Positions 24,625 to 32,726 of a stretch of DNA of 64,000 nt are shown here, one piece after another. Under the pieces are notes generated by a model that was not told the origin of the DNA, made no database searches, and saw only the letters and a list, made by a program, of their open reading frames with translations. Source of the stretch: Streptomyces sp. NBC_00459 (lineage in GTDB: Bacteria > Actinomycetota > Actinomycetes > Streptomycetales > Streptomycetaceae). Where the stretch lies: positions 806,001-870,000 of the forward strand of contig NZ_CP107903.1 of assembly GCF_036013955.1 (NCBI RefSeq). The letters are read 5' to 3'. The translations under genes were made by a program, and so were the position numbers. Numbering within the stretch: position 1 is the stretch's first letter; every line of letters begins with the position of its first letter.

Positions 24625-25373
24625 GACGGCACCTCGAAGGCTTTCAGGCGGTCCAGGACCTTGTCGGCGGTCGGGGACTCCATCCGGTCGACGAGACGGC
24701 CGTCGGCCAGGAAGAGGACCTGGTCCGCGTGGGCGGCGGCGACCGGGTCGTGGGTGACCATGACTACCGTGCGGTCCATGTGCCGCACCGCGCGGCCGAG
24801 CAGGCCGAGGACCTCCTCGCCGGAGCGCGAGTCGAGGTTGCCCGTCGGTTCGTCGGCGAAGACGACGTCGGGCCGGCCGGCGAACGCCCGTGCCACGGCG
24901 ACGCGTTGCTGCTGGCCGCCGGAGAGTTCGGAGGGACGGTGGTGGAGCCGGTCGCGCAGGCCGACCACGTCGACGAGCGAGTCGATCCACTCCGGATCAC
25001 CCGCTCCGCCCGCCAGAGCGATCGACAGCGTGATGTTCTCGGCGACGGTCAGCGTCGGAACCAGGTTGAACGCCTGGAAGACGAAGCCGATCCGGTCGCG
25101 GCGCAGGAGCGTGAGGCGTCGGTCGTCGAGCGTGCCCAGTTCGGTGTCGCCGATGAAGGCGGCTCCGGAGGTGAGAGTGTCCAGGCCTGCCGCGCAGTGC
25201 ATCAGGGTGGACTTGCCGGAGCCCGACGGCCCCATGATCGCGGTGAAGCGCCCGGCCGGAAACCCGACGCTCACCCCGTCGAGGGCCCGTACGGCGGTGC
25301 CGCCACCGCCGTACACCTTCACCGCGTCGACGACATGTGCTGCCGTACGGGTCGTGGTGGCGGTGGTGGTCAT
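24621..25373 (-). CDS. ABC transporter ATP-binding protein (LolD/MacB class)
   Basis: A 250-residue ATPase with Walker A GPSGSGKST, Q-loop FQAFNLVPTLT, signature LSGGQQQRVAVARA, Walker B VVFADEPTGNLD and switch VTHD. The FQAFNLVPTLTVAEN and EPTGNLDSRSG wording is typical of the MacB/LolD family that pairs with FtsX permeases. Its start ATG overlaps the SHOCT gene stop (ATGA) and its own stop overlaps the permease start. Confidence 0.95.
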   Translation of the reverse strand: MTTTATTTRTAAHVVDAVKVYGGGGTAVRALDGVSVGFPAGRFTAIMGPSGSGKSTLMHCAAGLDTLTSGAAFIGDTELGTLDDRRLTLLRRDRIGFVFQAFNLVPTLTVAENITLSIALAGGAGDPEWIDSLVDVVGLRDRLHHRPSELSGGQQQRVAVARAFAGRPDVVFADEPTGNLDSRSGEEVLGLLGRAVRHMDRTVVMVTHDPVAAAHADQVLFLADGRLVDRMESPTADKVLDRLKAFEVPS

Positions 25374-25687
25374 ACCGCACCGCCCTTGCCCGCTCGGCCG
25401 CCCGCGGCACCGAACTGCTCGTCCAGGACGGAGAGCCGCCGCCAGTACTCGTCCTCGTCGATCTCGCCGGAGGCGAAGCGCCGGCCCAGTACGGCGAGCG
25501 GCGCGTCGCCGGAGAGGCGGTCCTGTGCGTCGTGGCGGCCGTCCGTGACACGCCATGGGCCAGGGCGACCGCGCAGGGCCGTGCGGCGCAGGACGGTGAC
25601 GACGCCGATCACGACGGCCGCCCAGATCAGCGGGAAGAACAGGATCCACGGGCCGGGGCCGCCGTTCCAGTTCGCGAGGGTCTGCAT
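25370..25687 (-). CDS. SHOCT-domain membrane protein, first gene of the ABC operon
   Basis: A 105-residue protein: one membrane helix at ~12-33 (GPWILFFPLIWAAVVIGVVTVL with FFPLIW), then a cytoplasmic SHOCT motif (APLAVLGRRFASGEIDEDEYWRRLSVL, ~64-90). SHOCT is a short oligomerisation motif often at protein C-termini. Its position at the head of the operon, four-base overlap with the ATPase and membrane anchor suggest an accessory subunit. GGGAG lies 12 bases upstream of the ATG, in the loop of an inverted repeat. Confidence 0.85.
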   Translation of the reverse strand: MQTLANWNGGPGPWILFFPLIWAAVVIGVVTVLRRTALRGRPGPWRVTDGRHDAQDRLSGDAPLAVLGRRFASGEIDEDEYWRRLSVLDEQFGAAGGRAGKGGAV

Positions 25688-25689
25688 GT

Positions 25690-25727
25690 CGAGTCATCTC
25701 CCAGGTCGGGACTGCGTTGATGACTCG
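25690..25727 (-). promoter_or_regulatory. Inverted repeat in the SHOCT-ABC leader
   Basis: CGAGTCAT (25690-25697) and ATGACTCG (25720-25727) are perfect 8-bp arms flanking 22 bases that include the GGGAG ribosome site. On the mRNA this would present the Shine-Dalgarno sequence in or near the loop. It could equally be a protein-binding dyad. Confidence 0.45.
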
Positions 25728-25779
25728 AGGTTCGCGCCGGAAGGGGGTCCGGGTCGTCGTACGGCCGGCGGGAGTGCGC

Positions 25780-25797
25780 GTACCTCCCCGGGAGTAC
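25780..25797. promoter_or_regulatory. GTAC-palindrome upstream of the SHOCT-ABC operon
   Basis: GTACCTCCCCGGGAGTAC, a near-palindrome extended by CGCGTAC/GTACGCG arms, ~93 bases upstream of the SHOCT start. It is nearly the same as the perfect palindrome at 48284-48301 upstream of the two-component system, so it may be a site for that response regulator. Confidence 0.5.
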
Positions 25798-25906
25798 GCG
25801 GGGCGTTCGCGGCTGCTTCCCGGGGTGTCGCGCCACGGAGACGTCCACGGACGGCCGGACCGGTCGATTCCCGGCCGGCCGTGCGTGCGGCGGGCTCTGC
25901 CGGCGA

Positions 25907-27124
25907 CTACGTCAGCGACCCCAGGGGATCGTCCAGCACCGGCTGCCACGCCAGCTCGGCTGCTCCGACGAGGCTGTTGTGGTCCAGCGTGCACGCGAGG
26001 ATGGGGACGCTGCCGCTGCGGCCCCACAGGCTGCGGTCGGCGACCACCGCGCGCAGGCGGTCCGGGTCGGCGTCGAGGAGGGTGCGGTGCAGGCCGCCGA
26101 GGATGACGCGGTCCGGGTTGAGGATGTTCACGAGGCCTGCCAGGCCCATGCCCAGGCGGTCGATCAGGGTCTCGGCGGCCGTGCGGATCGCCGGGTCCGT
26201 GTAGTGGTCGCGGATCAGGTCGTTGGCCTGCTGGAGCAGGGACACCTCGGGGCCGGGGTCGCGGCCCGCCGCCGTGAGGAAGGCGAGCGGGTCGGCCTCG
26301 ACGTCCAGGCAGCCCCGGCTGCCGCAGTGGCAGGGGCGCCCCTCGGGGTTGACGGTGAGGTGACCGACTTCGAGCGCGAGGCCCGAACTACCGGTGTGCA
26401 GGCGCCCGTCGAGGACCAGGGCCCCGCCGACACCCCGGTGCCCGGTGGCCACGCACAGCAGGTCGCGGGCGCCGCGTCCGGCTCCGTGCCGGTGTTCGGC
26501 GAGCGCGGCGAGATTGACGTCGTTGCCCGCGAAAGCGGGTCCGGCGATGCCCGCCGCCCGTACCCGATCGGCGAAGATCTCCTGTACCGCCGCGCCGGCC
26601 GGCCAGGCCAGGTGCAGCGGGTTCAGGGCCAGGCCCTCTGGTTCGGCGACGGCCGACGGCACGGCGAGACCGGCGCCCACGCACCGGCGGCCGGTGTCGC
26701 GCAGCAGGTCGGCGCCCGCCTCGACGACGGAACCGAGCACCTTCGCCGGGTCCGCGTCGATGGTCTCGCAGCCGGGTGCGGTGGCGACGATCCGCCCGCC
26801 GAGCCCGACCAATGCGGCCCGGAACCCGTCGGCGTGCACCTGTGCGGCCAGCACGACCGGCCCGTCCTCGGCGACGTCGAGCCGGTGCGAGGGGCGACCC
26901 TGCGAACCGGCCGCGGCCCCGGGCCGCGCGTCCACGCTGATCAGCCCGAGCGCCTCCAGCTCGGCGGCCACCGCGCCTGCCGTCGCCCGGGTGACGCCCA
27001 GCTCGGCGGTGAGCACGGCCCGGGTGGGCGCCCGTCCGGTGTGCACGAGCTCCAAGGCGGGACCGAGTGCGCCGCGCCCCCGGTCCAACCGCGTCCTTGA
27101 GGTGGTCCCCTCAACCTTGCTCAT
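25907..27124 (-). CDS. ROK-family transcriptional regulator
   Basis: A 405-residue repressor of the NagC/XylR type. The N-terminal winged HTH (TRAVLTAELGVTRATAGAVAAELEALGLI, ~34-62) precedes a ROK sugar-kinase-like domain with the zinc-binding motif EVGHLTVNPEGRPCHCGSRGCLDVEADPLA (~240-270), GNDVNLAALAEH and the LNPDRVILGG stretch. These regulators respond to sugars. Only the AlkB gene (48 bases upstream in the same direction) is close, so targets are probably distant. Start: ATG with GGGAG ten bases upstream. Confidence 0.9.
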   Translation of the reverse strand: MSKVEGTTSRTRLDRGRGALGPALELVHTGRAPTRAVLTAELGVTRATAGAVAAELEALGLISVDARPGAAAGSQGRPSHRLDVAEDGPVVLAAQVHADGFRAALVGLGGRIVATAPGCETIDADPAKVLGSVVEAGADLLRDTGRRCVGAGLAVPSAVAEPEGLALNPLHLAWPAGAAVQEIFADRVRAAGIAGPAFAGNDVNLAALAEHRHGAGRGARDLLCVATGHRGVGGALVLDGRLHTGSSGLALEVGHLTVNPEGRPCHCGSRGCLDVEADPLAFLTAAGRDPGPEVSLLQQANDLIRDHYTDPAIRTAAETLIDRLGMGLAGLVNILNPDRVILGGLHRTLLDADPDRLRAVVADRSLWGRSGSVPILACTLDHNSLVGAAELAWQPVLDDPLGSLT

Positions 27125-27172
27125 GAGGGCGAGTCTCCCATGATCCGTACGACCGCCGACCGCGGCGTCGGC

Positions 27173-27814
27173 CTAGAAACCGCTGACCCGGAGCGTGATG
27201 TTCAACCGGCCGCTCAGCCCCAACTCCGGCGGCGCCGTGCCCGCGTACACCCGTGGCACCCCGTGGTACACGAGCCGGGAGGCGCCGCCGAACACGAACA
27301 GGTCGCCGCTGCGCAGCTCGACGTCGGTGTACGGCCGGGTCCGGGTCGCCGCGTTCCCGAAGCGGAAGAGGCAGGTGTCGCCGAGGCTCAGGGACACCAC
27401 GGGCGCGTCCGACTTCTCGTCGCTGTCGCGGTGCATGCCCATGCGCGCGTCGGCGTCGTAGAAGTTGATCAGCGCGATGTCGTAGTCGGCGTCGCACTCG
27501 TACGCCGCTGCGGTGGCCGCCTCCCTCCCCAGCTCGCCCAGCCACTCGGGGAACGGTTTCACGGGCGAACCGTCGCCGTCGACGACCGTGCCCGCATAGC
27601 CGTACGGATACCAGTGACGGCCGAGACACACCTGCCGGGCGGTCATCGTGCCGCCGCCGGGCGTCCGGACCGTGCGCAGGCCTGCGGGCGGGCGCGCCCA
27701 GTCGCGGCAGGCGTCCAGCAGCTCGCGCTGACGCCCCGGGTCCAGCCAGTCCGGCGTGTGCACCGCGCCCGGCGCGATCTCCGTACGGGCTCTGGGGAAC
27801 AGCTCGGCGTCCAT
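27173..27814 (-). CDS. alkB: AlkB-like alpha-ketoglutarate-dependent DNA/RNA repair dioxygenase
   Basis: A 213-residue Fe(II)/2-oxoglutarate dioxygenase. The double-stranded beta-helix ligands are H-x-D in ARMGMHRDSDEK and the distal His in SRLVYHGV. The 2-oxoglutarate-binding Arg pair lies in GRLNITLRVSGF. APVVSLSLGDTCLFRFG and the ALINFYD strand match E. coli AlkB, which removes alkyl groups from 1-methyladenine and 3-methylcytosine. Length equals E. coli AlkB (216). Divergent from rlmG with 65 bases between starts; no Ada protein is nearby. Confidence 0.9.
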   Translation of the reverse strand: MDAELFPRARTEIAPGAVHTPDWLDPGRQRELLDACRDWARPPAGLRTVRTPGGGTMTARQVCLGRHWYPYGYAGTVVDGDGSPVKPFPEWLGELGREAATAAAYECDADYDIALINFYDADARMGMHRDSDEKSDAPVVSLSLGDTCLFRFGNAATRTRPYTDVELRSGDLFVFGGASRLVYHGVPRVYAGTAPPELGLSGRLNITLRVSGF

Positions 27815-27879
27815 GGTTCCCCATCCTGCCGGACCGGGCCGACGGGGCGTGAGCTGCTGGTCGGTAGGGTGGGGCCACG

Positions 27880-29028
27880 ATGACCGACCGTATGAAAACT
27901 CCCTGGTCCGAGCTGACACTGACCCGTTTCCCCGCCGATCCGCGTGAGCGGCTGCGCGCCTGGGACGCCTCCGACGACTACCTGCTCGGGCACCTCGCGG
28001 AGTCCGGGACCGAGCTGTCCGGCACGGTCGTGGTCGTCGGCGACCGCTGGGGTGCGCTCACCACGGCGCTCGCGGCCCACCGGCCGACGCAGATCACCGA
28101 CTCGTTCCTGGCCCAGGAGGCGACGCGGGCGAACCTGCGGCGGGCCGGCGCTGACGAGGACTCCGTACGGCTGCTCACCACGCAGGATCCGCCGCCCGAG
28201 CGGGTCGACGTGCTGCTCGTGCGGATTCCGAAGAGCCTGGCACTGCTGGAGGACCAGTTGCTGCGGCTGGCGCCCGCGCTGCACGAGGGCACGGTCGTCG
28301 TCGGCACCGGCATGGTGAAGGAGATCCACACCTCGACGCTGAAGCTGTTCGAGCGGATCATCGGCCCGACCCGGACCTCCCTCGCGGAGAAGAAGGCTCG
28401 GCTCATCCACGCCACCGTCGATCCGTCGGTGGACCGGGGTGCCAGCCCCTGGCCGTACCGCTACGAACTGCCCGACGACATCGGTCCGGCGTCGGGGCAC
28501 CCTGTCGTCAACCACGCGGGCGTCTTCTGCGCCGAGCGACTCGACATCGGGACCCGGTTCTTCCTCCCGCATCTGCCGGAGGCGTCGGGCGCCGCCAGGG
28601 TGGTGGACCTGGGCTGCGGGAACGGTGTCGTCGGTACGGCGGTGGCGCTGACCGCGCCGGAGGCCGAGCTGCTGTTCGTCGACGAGTCGTTCCAGGCGGT
28701 GGCCTCGGCGGAGGCGACGTACCGGGCCAACGGGTTGCCGGACGGGCGTGCCGAGTTCCGGGTCGGGGACGGGCTGGCCGGGATCGCGGACGAGAGCGTC
28801 GACCTCGTGCTCAACAATCCGCCGTTCCACACCCATCAGGCGACGTCGGACGCCACGGCCTGGCGGATGTTCACGGGCGCGCGGCGGGCGCTGCGGCCGG
28901 GCGGTGAGCTGTATGTGATCGGCAACCGGCATCTGGGCTATCACATCAAGCTGCGCAAGCTGTTCGGCAACAGTCGGCTCGTCGCGAGCGACGCCAAGTT
29001 CGTGGTCCTGAAGGCCGTGAAGCAGTGA
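27880..29028 (+). CDS. rlmG: 23S rRNA (guanine-N2)-methyltransferase, RlmG/RsmC family
   Basis: A 382-residue two-domain enzyme. The N-terminal pseudo-methyltransferase half (LTLTRFPADPRERLRAWDASDDYLLGHL) closely follows E. coli RlmG. The C-terminal catalytic half has the SAM motif VVDLGCGNGVVG, the acidic LLFVDES strand and the catalytic LNNPPFHTHQ. NPPF(Y/H) methylates exocyclic N2 of guanine. RlmG in E. coli modifies G1835 of 23S rRNA. A TAGGGT box ends nine bases before ATG, giving a leader of about three bases. Confidence 0.88.
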   Translation: MTDRMKTPWSELTLTRFPADPRERLRAWDASDDYLLGHLAESGTELSGTVVVVGDRWGALTTALAAHRPTQITDSFLAQEATRANLRRAGADEDSVRLLTTQDPPPERVDVLLVRIPKSLALLEDQLLRLAPALHEGTVVVGTGMVKEIHTSTLKLFERIIGPTRTSLAEKKARLIHATVDPSVDRGASPWPYRYELPDDIGPASGHPVVNHAGVFCAERLDIGTRFFLPHLPEASGAARVVDLGCGNGVVGTAVALTAPEAELLFVDESFQAVASAEATYRANGLPDGRAEFRVGDGLAGIADESVDLVLNNPPFHTHQATSDATAWRMFTGARRALRPGGELYVIGNRHLGYHIKLRKLFGNSRLVASDAKFVVLKAVKQ

Positions 29029-29093
29029 GGCGGTCAGAGACACTCGGGTGACCAGGCGGCCAGGTAGCGAGGTGACAGTGAATTTCGACCACT

Positions 29094-29882
29094 TCACGGA
29101 GTGCTCGGGGCCGGCTCTCCCCGCAGGGCTCGGGGTGACGCGCCGAGTTCGCGGCGGCATGCCTTGTTGAAGGCCTGCAGGTCGGGGATGCCGACGGAGG
29201 CGGCCACGGCGGGGATGGAGAGGGTCGAGGCGCGCAGCAGATGGCGGGCGCGGTCGAGTCTGCGGCGGCGGATGTAGCCGACCACCGTGTCGCCGGTCGC
29301 TGCCTTGAACAGCCTGGTCAGGTGGTTGTGCGAGACGCCCGCAGCCTGGGCGACCGCGGGCACGGTGAGTGGTGCGGCCAGTCGGCCCTCGATGTACGCG
29401 ATGGCGGCGCCGACCGCCGGGTGCGGGCCGGGGCCGGGTCGTTCGGTGTCCGGGGTGAGGTGGGCGATGCGCCACAGCGCGGTCCAGATCTCGGCTCGTG
29501 TGTGCTCGGGTGCGCGCGGGACGGCGGCGATCGCCGCGAGCAACAGGCCTGTGAGGGTGGGGAGTTCGGGGCCGGCGTCCTGGACGACGGGTACCGTGCA
29601 CGACGGGCCGACGGCCGGGATGCGCAGATGCGCGTAGAGGTGCTCGGAGCGGCCCTGATAGCGGAAGCGGACCGTGCTGCCGGGCGGTACGAGGCTGACC
29701 CGGCCCGGGCGGACCAGATGCGCCGTGCCGTCGACGGTGAGCTCGGCCTCGTACTGGTAGAGGTGCAGCTGCCACAGCTCGGGCAGCCGGAAGACGTCCG
29801 TACGGCTCGCGACGCCGTGCACGCCGACGCCGGCGTTCGCCACATGGGGCGGCTCACCGAGGTGCAGCTCCGTTTCTCGCAT
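29094..29882 (-). CDS. AraC-family transcriptional regulator
   Basis: A 262-residue regulator. The N-terminal cupin-like sensor (LHLYQYEAELTVDGTAHLVRPGRVSLVPPGSTVRF) precedes the two AraC HTH motifs (LTVPAVAQAAGVSHNHLTRLFKAATGDTVVGYIRRRRLDRARHLL, then SIPAVAASVGIPDLQAFNKACRRELG at the C-terminus). It reads in the same direction as the aldolase/SIS pair, whose stop at 29911 is 28 bases upstream, so it may belong to that transcript and respond to its sugar. It also has its own -10 box, which argues for separate expression. Confidence 0.88.
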   Translation of the reverse strand: MRETELHLGEPPHVANAGVGVHGVASRTDVFRLPELWQLHLYQYEAELTVDGTAHLVRPGRVSLVPPGSTVRFRYQGRSEHLYAHLRIPAVGPSCTVPVVQDAGPELPTLTGLLLAAIAAVPRAPEHTRAEIWTALWRIAHLTPDTERPGPGPHPAVGAAIAYIEGRLAAPLTVPAVAQAAGVSHNHLTRLFKAATGDTVVGYIRRRRLDRARHLLRASTLSIPAVAASVGIPDLQAFNKACRRELGASPRALRGEPAPSTP

Positions 29883-29888
29883 GGTGAA

Positions 29889-29894
29889 AAACTA
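29889..29894 (-). promoter_or_regulatory. -10 box TAGTTT, leaderless AraC-family gene
   Basis: TAGTTT, six bases (TTCACC), ATG 29882 on the minus strand. The box lies between the aldolase stop codon and the regulator. Confidence 0.5.
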
Positions 29895-29910
29895 CCAGTC
29901 GCTGTCTCTG

Positions 29911-30759
29911 TCAGCTCAGCACGCCGATGATCCGCGTCACCGCCCGCGCCATCGCCTCCCGGCCCACGCCGAGGTACTTGCGCGAGTCGACCGCCTCAGG
30001 ATGGGCGCCGAGGAACTCCCTGATGGCGCCGGTCATGGCGACGTTGAGGGCCGTACCGACATTGACCTTGGTGATGCCGGCCGCGACGGCGGCCACGAGC
30101 TGGTCGTCCGATACGCCGGACGAGCCGTGCAGGACCAGCGGGACGTCCAGGGTGGCGGACAGCCGTTTCAGGAGATCCTGGTCGAGTGCTGCCGTACGGG
30201 TCGTCATGGCGTGCGAGCTGCCGACCGCCACGGCCAGGGCGTCCACCCCCGAGTCGGCGACGAAGGCACGGGCCTCGGCGGGGTCGGTACGGGCTCCGGG
30301 TTCGTGCGCGTCCAGCGGGGGCCGTCCGTCCTTGCCGCCCACCTGACCCAACTCGGCCTCGATCCAGAGCCCTTGGGCGTGTGCCCAGTCGGCGGCGGCC
30401 CGGGTCGCGGCGAGGTTCTCGGCGTAGGGCAGCCGGGCCGCGTCGTACATCACGGAGCTGAACCCGGCGCCGGGGGCTTGGCGCAGCAGGCCGTCGCTCT
30501 GTACGTGGTCGAGGTGCAACGCGACGGGCACGGCGGCGTGTTCGGCGGCCGAGGCCGCGGCGCGGGCCAGCGGGAGGAGTCGTCCGTAGCGGAACTTGAC
30601 GGCGTTCTCGCTGACTTGGAGGACGACGGGCGAACCCGCCTCCTCGGCACCGGCGATGACGGCCTCGACATGCTCCAGGGTGATGATGTTGAACGCGACG
30701 ACCGCCGAGCGCGCTGCCGCGGCCCGGGTGATGAGTTCGCCGGTGGTGACGATCGGCAC
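29911..30759 (-). CDS. Class II fructose/tagatose-bisphosphate-type aldolase
   Basis: A 282-residue zinc aldolase with ALHLDHV, IEAELGQVGG, AVAVGSSHAM and PLVLHGSSGVSDDQ, the metal- and phosphate-binding motifs of class II aldolases. Length matches AgaY/GatY/KbaY (tagatose-1,6-bisphosphate aldolases) rather than the larger Fba. Together with the SIS isomerase just upstream and the AgaR-like regulator it fits breakdown of an amino sugar such as galactosamine, yielding DHAP and glyceraldehyde-3-phosphate. Substrate stereochemistry cannot be read from sequence. Confidence 0.88.
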   Translation of the reverse strand: MPIVTTGELITRAAAARSAVVAFNIITLEHVEAVIAGAEEAGSPVVLQVSENAVKFRYGRLLPLARAAASAAEHAAVPVALHLDHVQSDGLLRQAPGAGFSSVMYDAARLPYAENLAATRAAADWAHAQGLWIEAELGQVGGKDGRPPLDAHEPGARTDPAEARAFVADSGVDALAVAVGSSHAMTTRTAALDQDLLKRLSATLDVPLVLHGSSGVSDDQLVAAVAAGITKVNVGTALNVAMTGAIREFLGAHPEAVDSRKYLGVGREAMARAVTRIIGVLS

Positions 30760-30811
30760 CTGTCGCTCCTTTCGGTCAACAACCTTGTAAGAAGGGGGTG
30801 TCGACGGGGAC

Positions 30812-31711
30812 TCAAGGGTTGAGGATCACCGAGCGGGTGAGGTGACGCGGGCGGTCCGGATCGAGGCCCCGAGCCGCCGCCACCGCCACCGCGAGGCGCT
30901 GCGCGCGCACGAGTTCGGCGAGCGGATCAAGAGTCCCGGCCAGCCACAACGCCCCTGTGGCCCGCACCTGTTCGGCCAGCCCTTCCGGTGCCTCGCCGAA
31001 CATCCAGGTCGCCGTACCCCGGGTGGTGACGCTGATGGGACCGTGCCGGTACTCCATCGCCGGGTACGCCTCGGTCCAGGACAGGGACGCCTCGCGCATC
31101 TTCAGTCCGGCCTCGTTGGCCAGCCCCACCGTCCAGCCCCGGCCGAGGAAGGTGAACTGCGCGCACTGGACGAGCCCTTCGGGCAGCGGGGTCGCCAGCG
31201 CCGTACGGCAGTCGTCGACCACTGTCTCGTCGTGCAGTCCCAGGTGGGTGCGGAGAAGCGTGAGGGCGGTGGTGGCGAACCGCGTCTGGACGACGGACCG
31301 TTCGTCCGCGTAGCCGAGTACGACGAGGTCGTCGGCGGCTTCCACCACGGGAGTTCCGGGGTCGGCGGTTATCGCGGTCGTCCGTGTCCGCGTACCCGAG
31401 GGCGCGGTGCCCCGCAGCCGCCCGAGCAGTTCGAGCACCTCGGTGGTGGTGCCGGACCGGGTGAGGGCGACGACCCGGTCGTAGGGGCGGCCGTAGGGGA
31501 ACTCCGAGGCGGCGAAGGCGTCCGTCTCGCCCTGGCCCGCGCCTTCCCGCAGGGCCGCGACCGCCTGCGCCATGAAGTACGAGGTGCCGCAGCCCACGAT
31601 CGCGACCCGCTCCCCCGCCACCGGCAGCGCGCCGGCGTGCCCGGCGGCCTCCGTGGCGGCGCGGGTCCAGCACTCGGGCTGGCTGTTCAGCTCGTCCTCT
31701 GCATGGGTCAT
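30812..31711 (-). CDS. SIS-domain sugar isomerase/deaminase (AgaS-like)
   Basis: A 299-residue protein with two SIS domains. Phosphosugar-binding motifs are VGCGTSYFMAQAVA, FPYGRPYDRVVALTRSGTTTEVLELL and GLKMREAS-x-SWTEAYPAMEYRHGP, the latter typical of GlmS-like/AgaS deaminase-isomerases that convert a hexosamine-6-phosphate to a ketose phosphate. No glutaminase domain is present. First gene of the operon with the aldolase (52-base gap). ATG 31711 has GGAGGAG upstream and is preferred to a start ten codons earlier. Confidence 0.85.
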   Translation of the reverse strand: MTHAEDELNSQPECWTRAATEAAGHAGALPVAGERVAIVGCGTSYFMAQAVAALREGAGQGETDAFAASEFPYGRPYDRVVALTRSGTTTEVLELLGRLRGTAPSGTRTRTTAITADPGTPVVEAADDLVVLGYADERSVVQTRFATTALTLLRTHLGLHDETVVDDCRTALATPLPEGLVQCAQFTFLGRGWTVGLANEAGLKMREASLSWTEAYPAMEYRHGPISVTTRGTATWMFGEAPEGLAEQVRATGALWLAGTLDPLAELVRAQRLAVAVAAARGLDPDRPRHLTRSVILNP

Positions 31712-31752
31712 GCCGTTCTCCTCCCCCAGAATGTCCACGGAATGCTCTTTCG

Positions 31753-31789
31753 TGCAAGATATAGCTACTTTTCAAGCATAATCAAGCAT
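31753..31789. promoter_or_regulatory. SIS-aldolase promoter with direct-repeat operator
   Basis: On the minus strand -35 TTGATT (31780-31785) and -10 TATCTT (31756-31761) are 18 bases apart. On the plus strand TCAAGCAT occurs at 31772-31779 and 31782-31789, a 10-bp helical period, with GCAAGAT at 31754-31760. DeoR-type regulators of this class bind direct repeats, so the divergent AgaR-like protein is the probable ligand. The tract is unusually AT-rich for this genome. Confidence 0.65.
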
Positions 31790-31823
31790 GGAATCGAAGG
31801 AGTGACGTGAACTTTCGGTGCGC

Positions 31824-31829
31824 TAGGGT
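31824..31829 (+). promoter_or_regulatory. -10 box TAGGGT of the AgaR-like gene
   Basis: TAGGGT with GTGACG (31802-31807) 16 bases upstream as -35. It predicts a leader of about 30 bases containing GGAG before ATG 31859. Confidence 0.55.
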
Positions 31830-31858
31830 CGCCGAAGATCGAGGAACGGAGAGTCCGG

Positions 31859-32638
31859 ATGTCCCGGGACGCCCGCTGGAAGTCCCTGCTGGAGCTGCTC
31901 GTCGAGCGGGGGCGGCTGGAGGTCGAGGAGGTCGCGGCCGAGCTCGAGGTGTCGGCCGCCACGATCCGCCGTGACTTCGACCAGCTCGCCGAGCAGCAGA
32001 TGCTTGTGCGCACCAGGGGCGGCGCGGTCGTGCACGGCGTGTCCTACGAACTGCCGCTGCGCTACAAGACCGCTCGCCGTGCCTCCGAGAAACAGCGCAT
32101 CGCGCGCGCCGTCGCGGGCCTGGTCACCCCCGGTGAGGCGGTGGGCCTGACAGGCGGCACGACCACGACGGAGGTGGCGCGCGCGTTGGCCGTACGCGGC
32201 GATCTGACCGCCGGGGCGCCCGCGCTGACGATCGTCACGAACGCGCTGAACATCGCCAACGAGCTTGCCGTACGACCCCAGTTCAAGATCGTGGTCACGG
32301 GCGGCGTCGCCCGTCCCCAGTCGTACGAACTCATCGGACCGCTCGCCGACGGTGTGCTGGGCCAGATCACGATCGACCTGGCCGTGCTGGGCGTCGTCGC
32401 CTTCGACGTCACGCACGGAGCGGCGGCCAACGACGAGGCGGAGGCCGCGATCAACCGGCTGCTGTGCGAGCGCGCCGAGCGTGTGGTGGTCGCCGCCGAC
32501 TCCAGCAAGCTGGGGCGGCGGGCCTTCGCCCGGATCTGCGCGGTGGGAGCCGTGGACACACTGGTCACGGACACGGCGGCGGACGAGGAGACGGTGGGAC
32601 GGTTCGAGGAGGCCGGACTCAGGGTCATCACCGTCTGA
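31859..32638 (+). CDS. DeoR-family regulator (AgaR-like)
   Basis: A 259-residue regulator with a DeoR HTH (LLVERGRLEVEEVAAELEVSAATIRRDFDQLAEQQMLVRTRGGAV, ~15-58) and DeoRC effector domain (VGLTGGTTTTEVARAL, IVTNALNIANELAV, VVTGGVARPQSYELIGPLA, VVAADSSKLGRRAF). The divergent SIS/aldolase operon shares its promoter region, where repeated TCAAGCAT boxes are the likely operator. It would de-repress the operon when its sugar phosphate accumulates. Confidence 0.9.
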   Translation: MSRDARWKSLLELLVERGRLEVEEVAAELEVSAATIRRDFDQLAEQQMLVRTRGGAVVHGVSYELPLRYKTARRASEKQRIARAVAGLVTPGEAVGLTGGTTTTEVARALAVRGDLTAGAPALTIVTNALNIANELAVRPQFKIVVTGGVARPQSYELIGPLADGVLGQITIDLAVLGVVAFDVTHGAAANDEAEAAINRLLCERAERVVVAADSSKLGRRAFARICAVGAVDTLVTDTAADEETVGRFEEAGLRVITV

Positions 32639-32726
32639 GTGCTCACGGTCCGAGTGATCAGGTGCGAGCGATCACGGCCCGAGCGGCGCACCCGCTCCCG
32701 GCACTGCCCGCCTCAACTGCCCCTGC

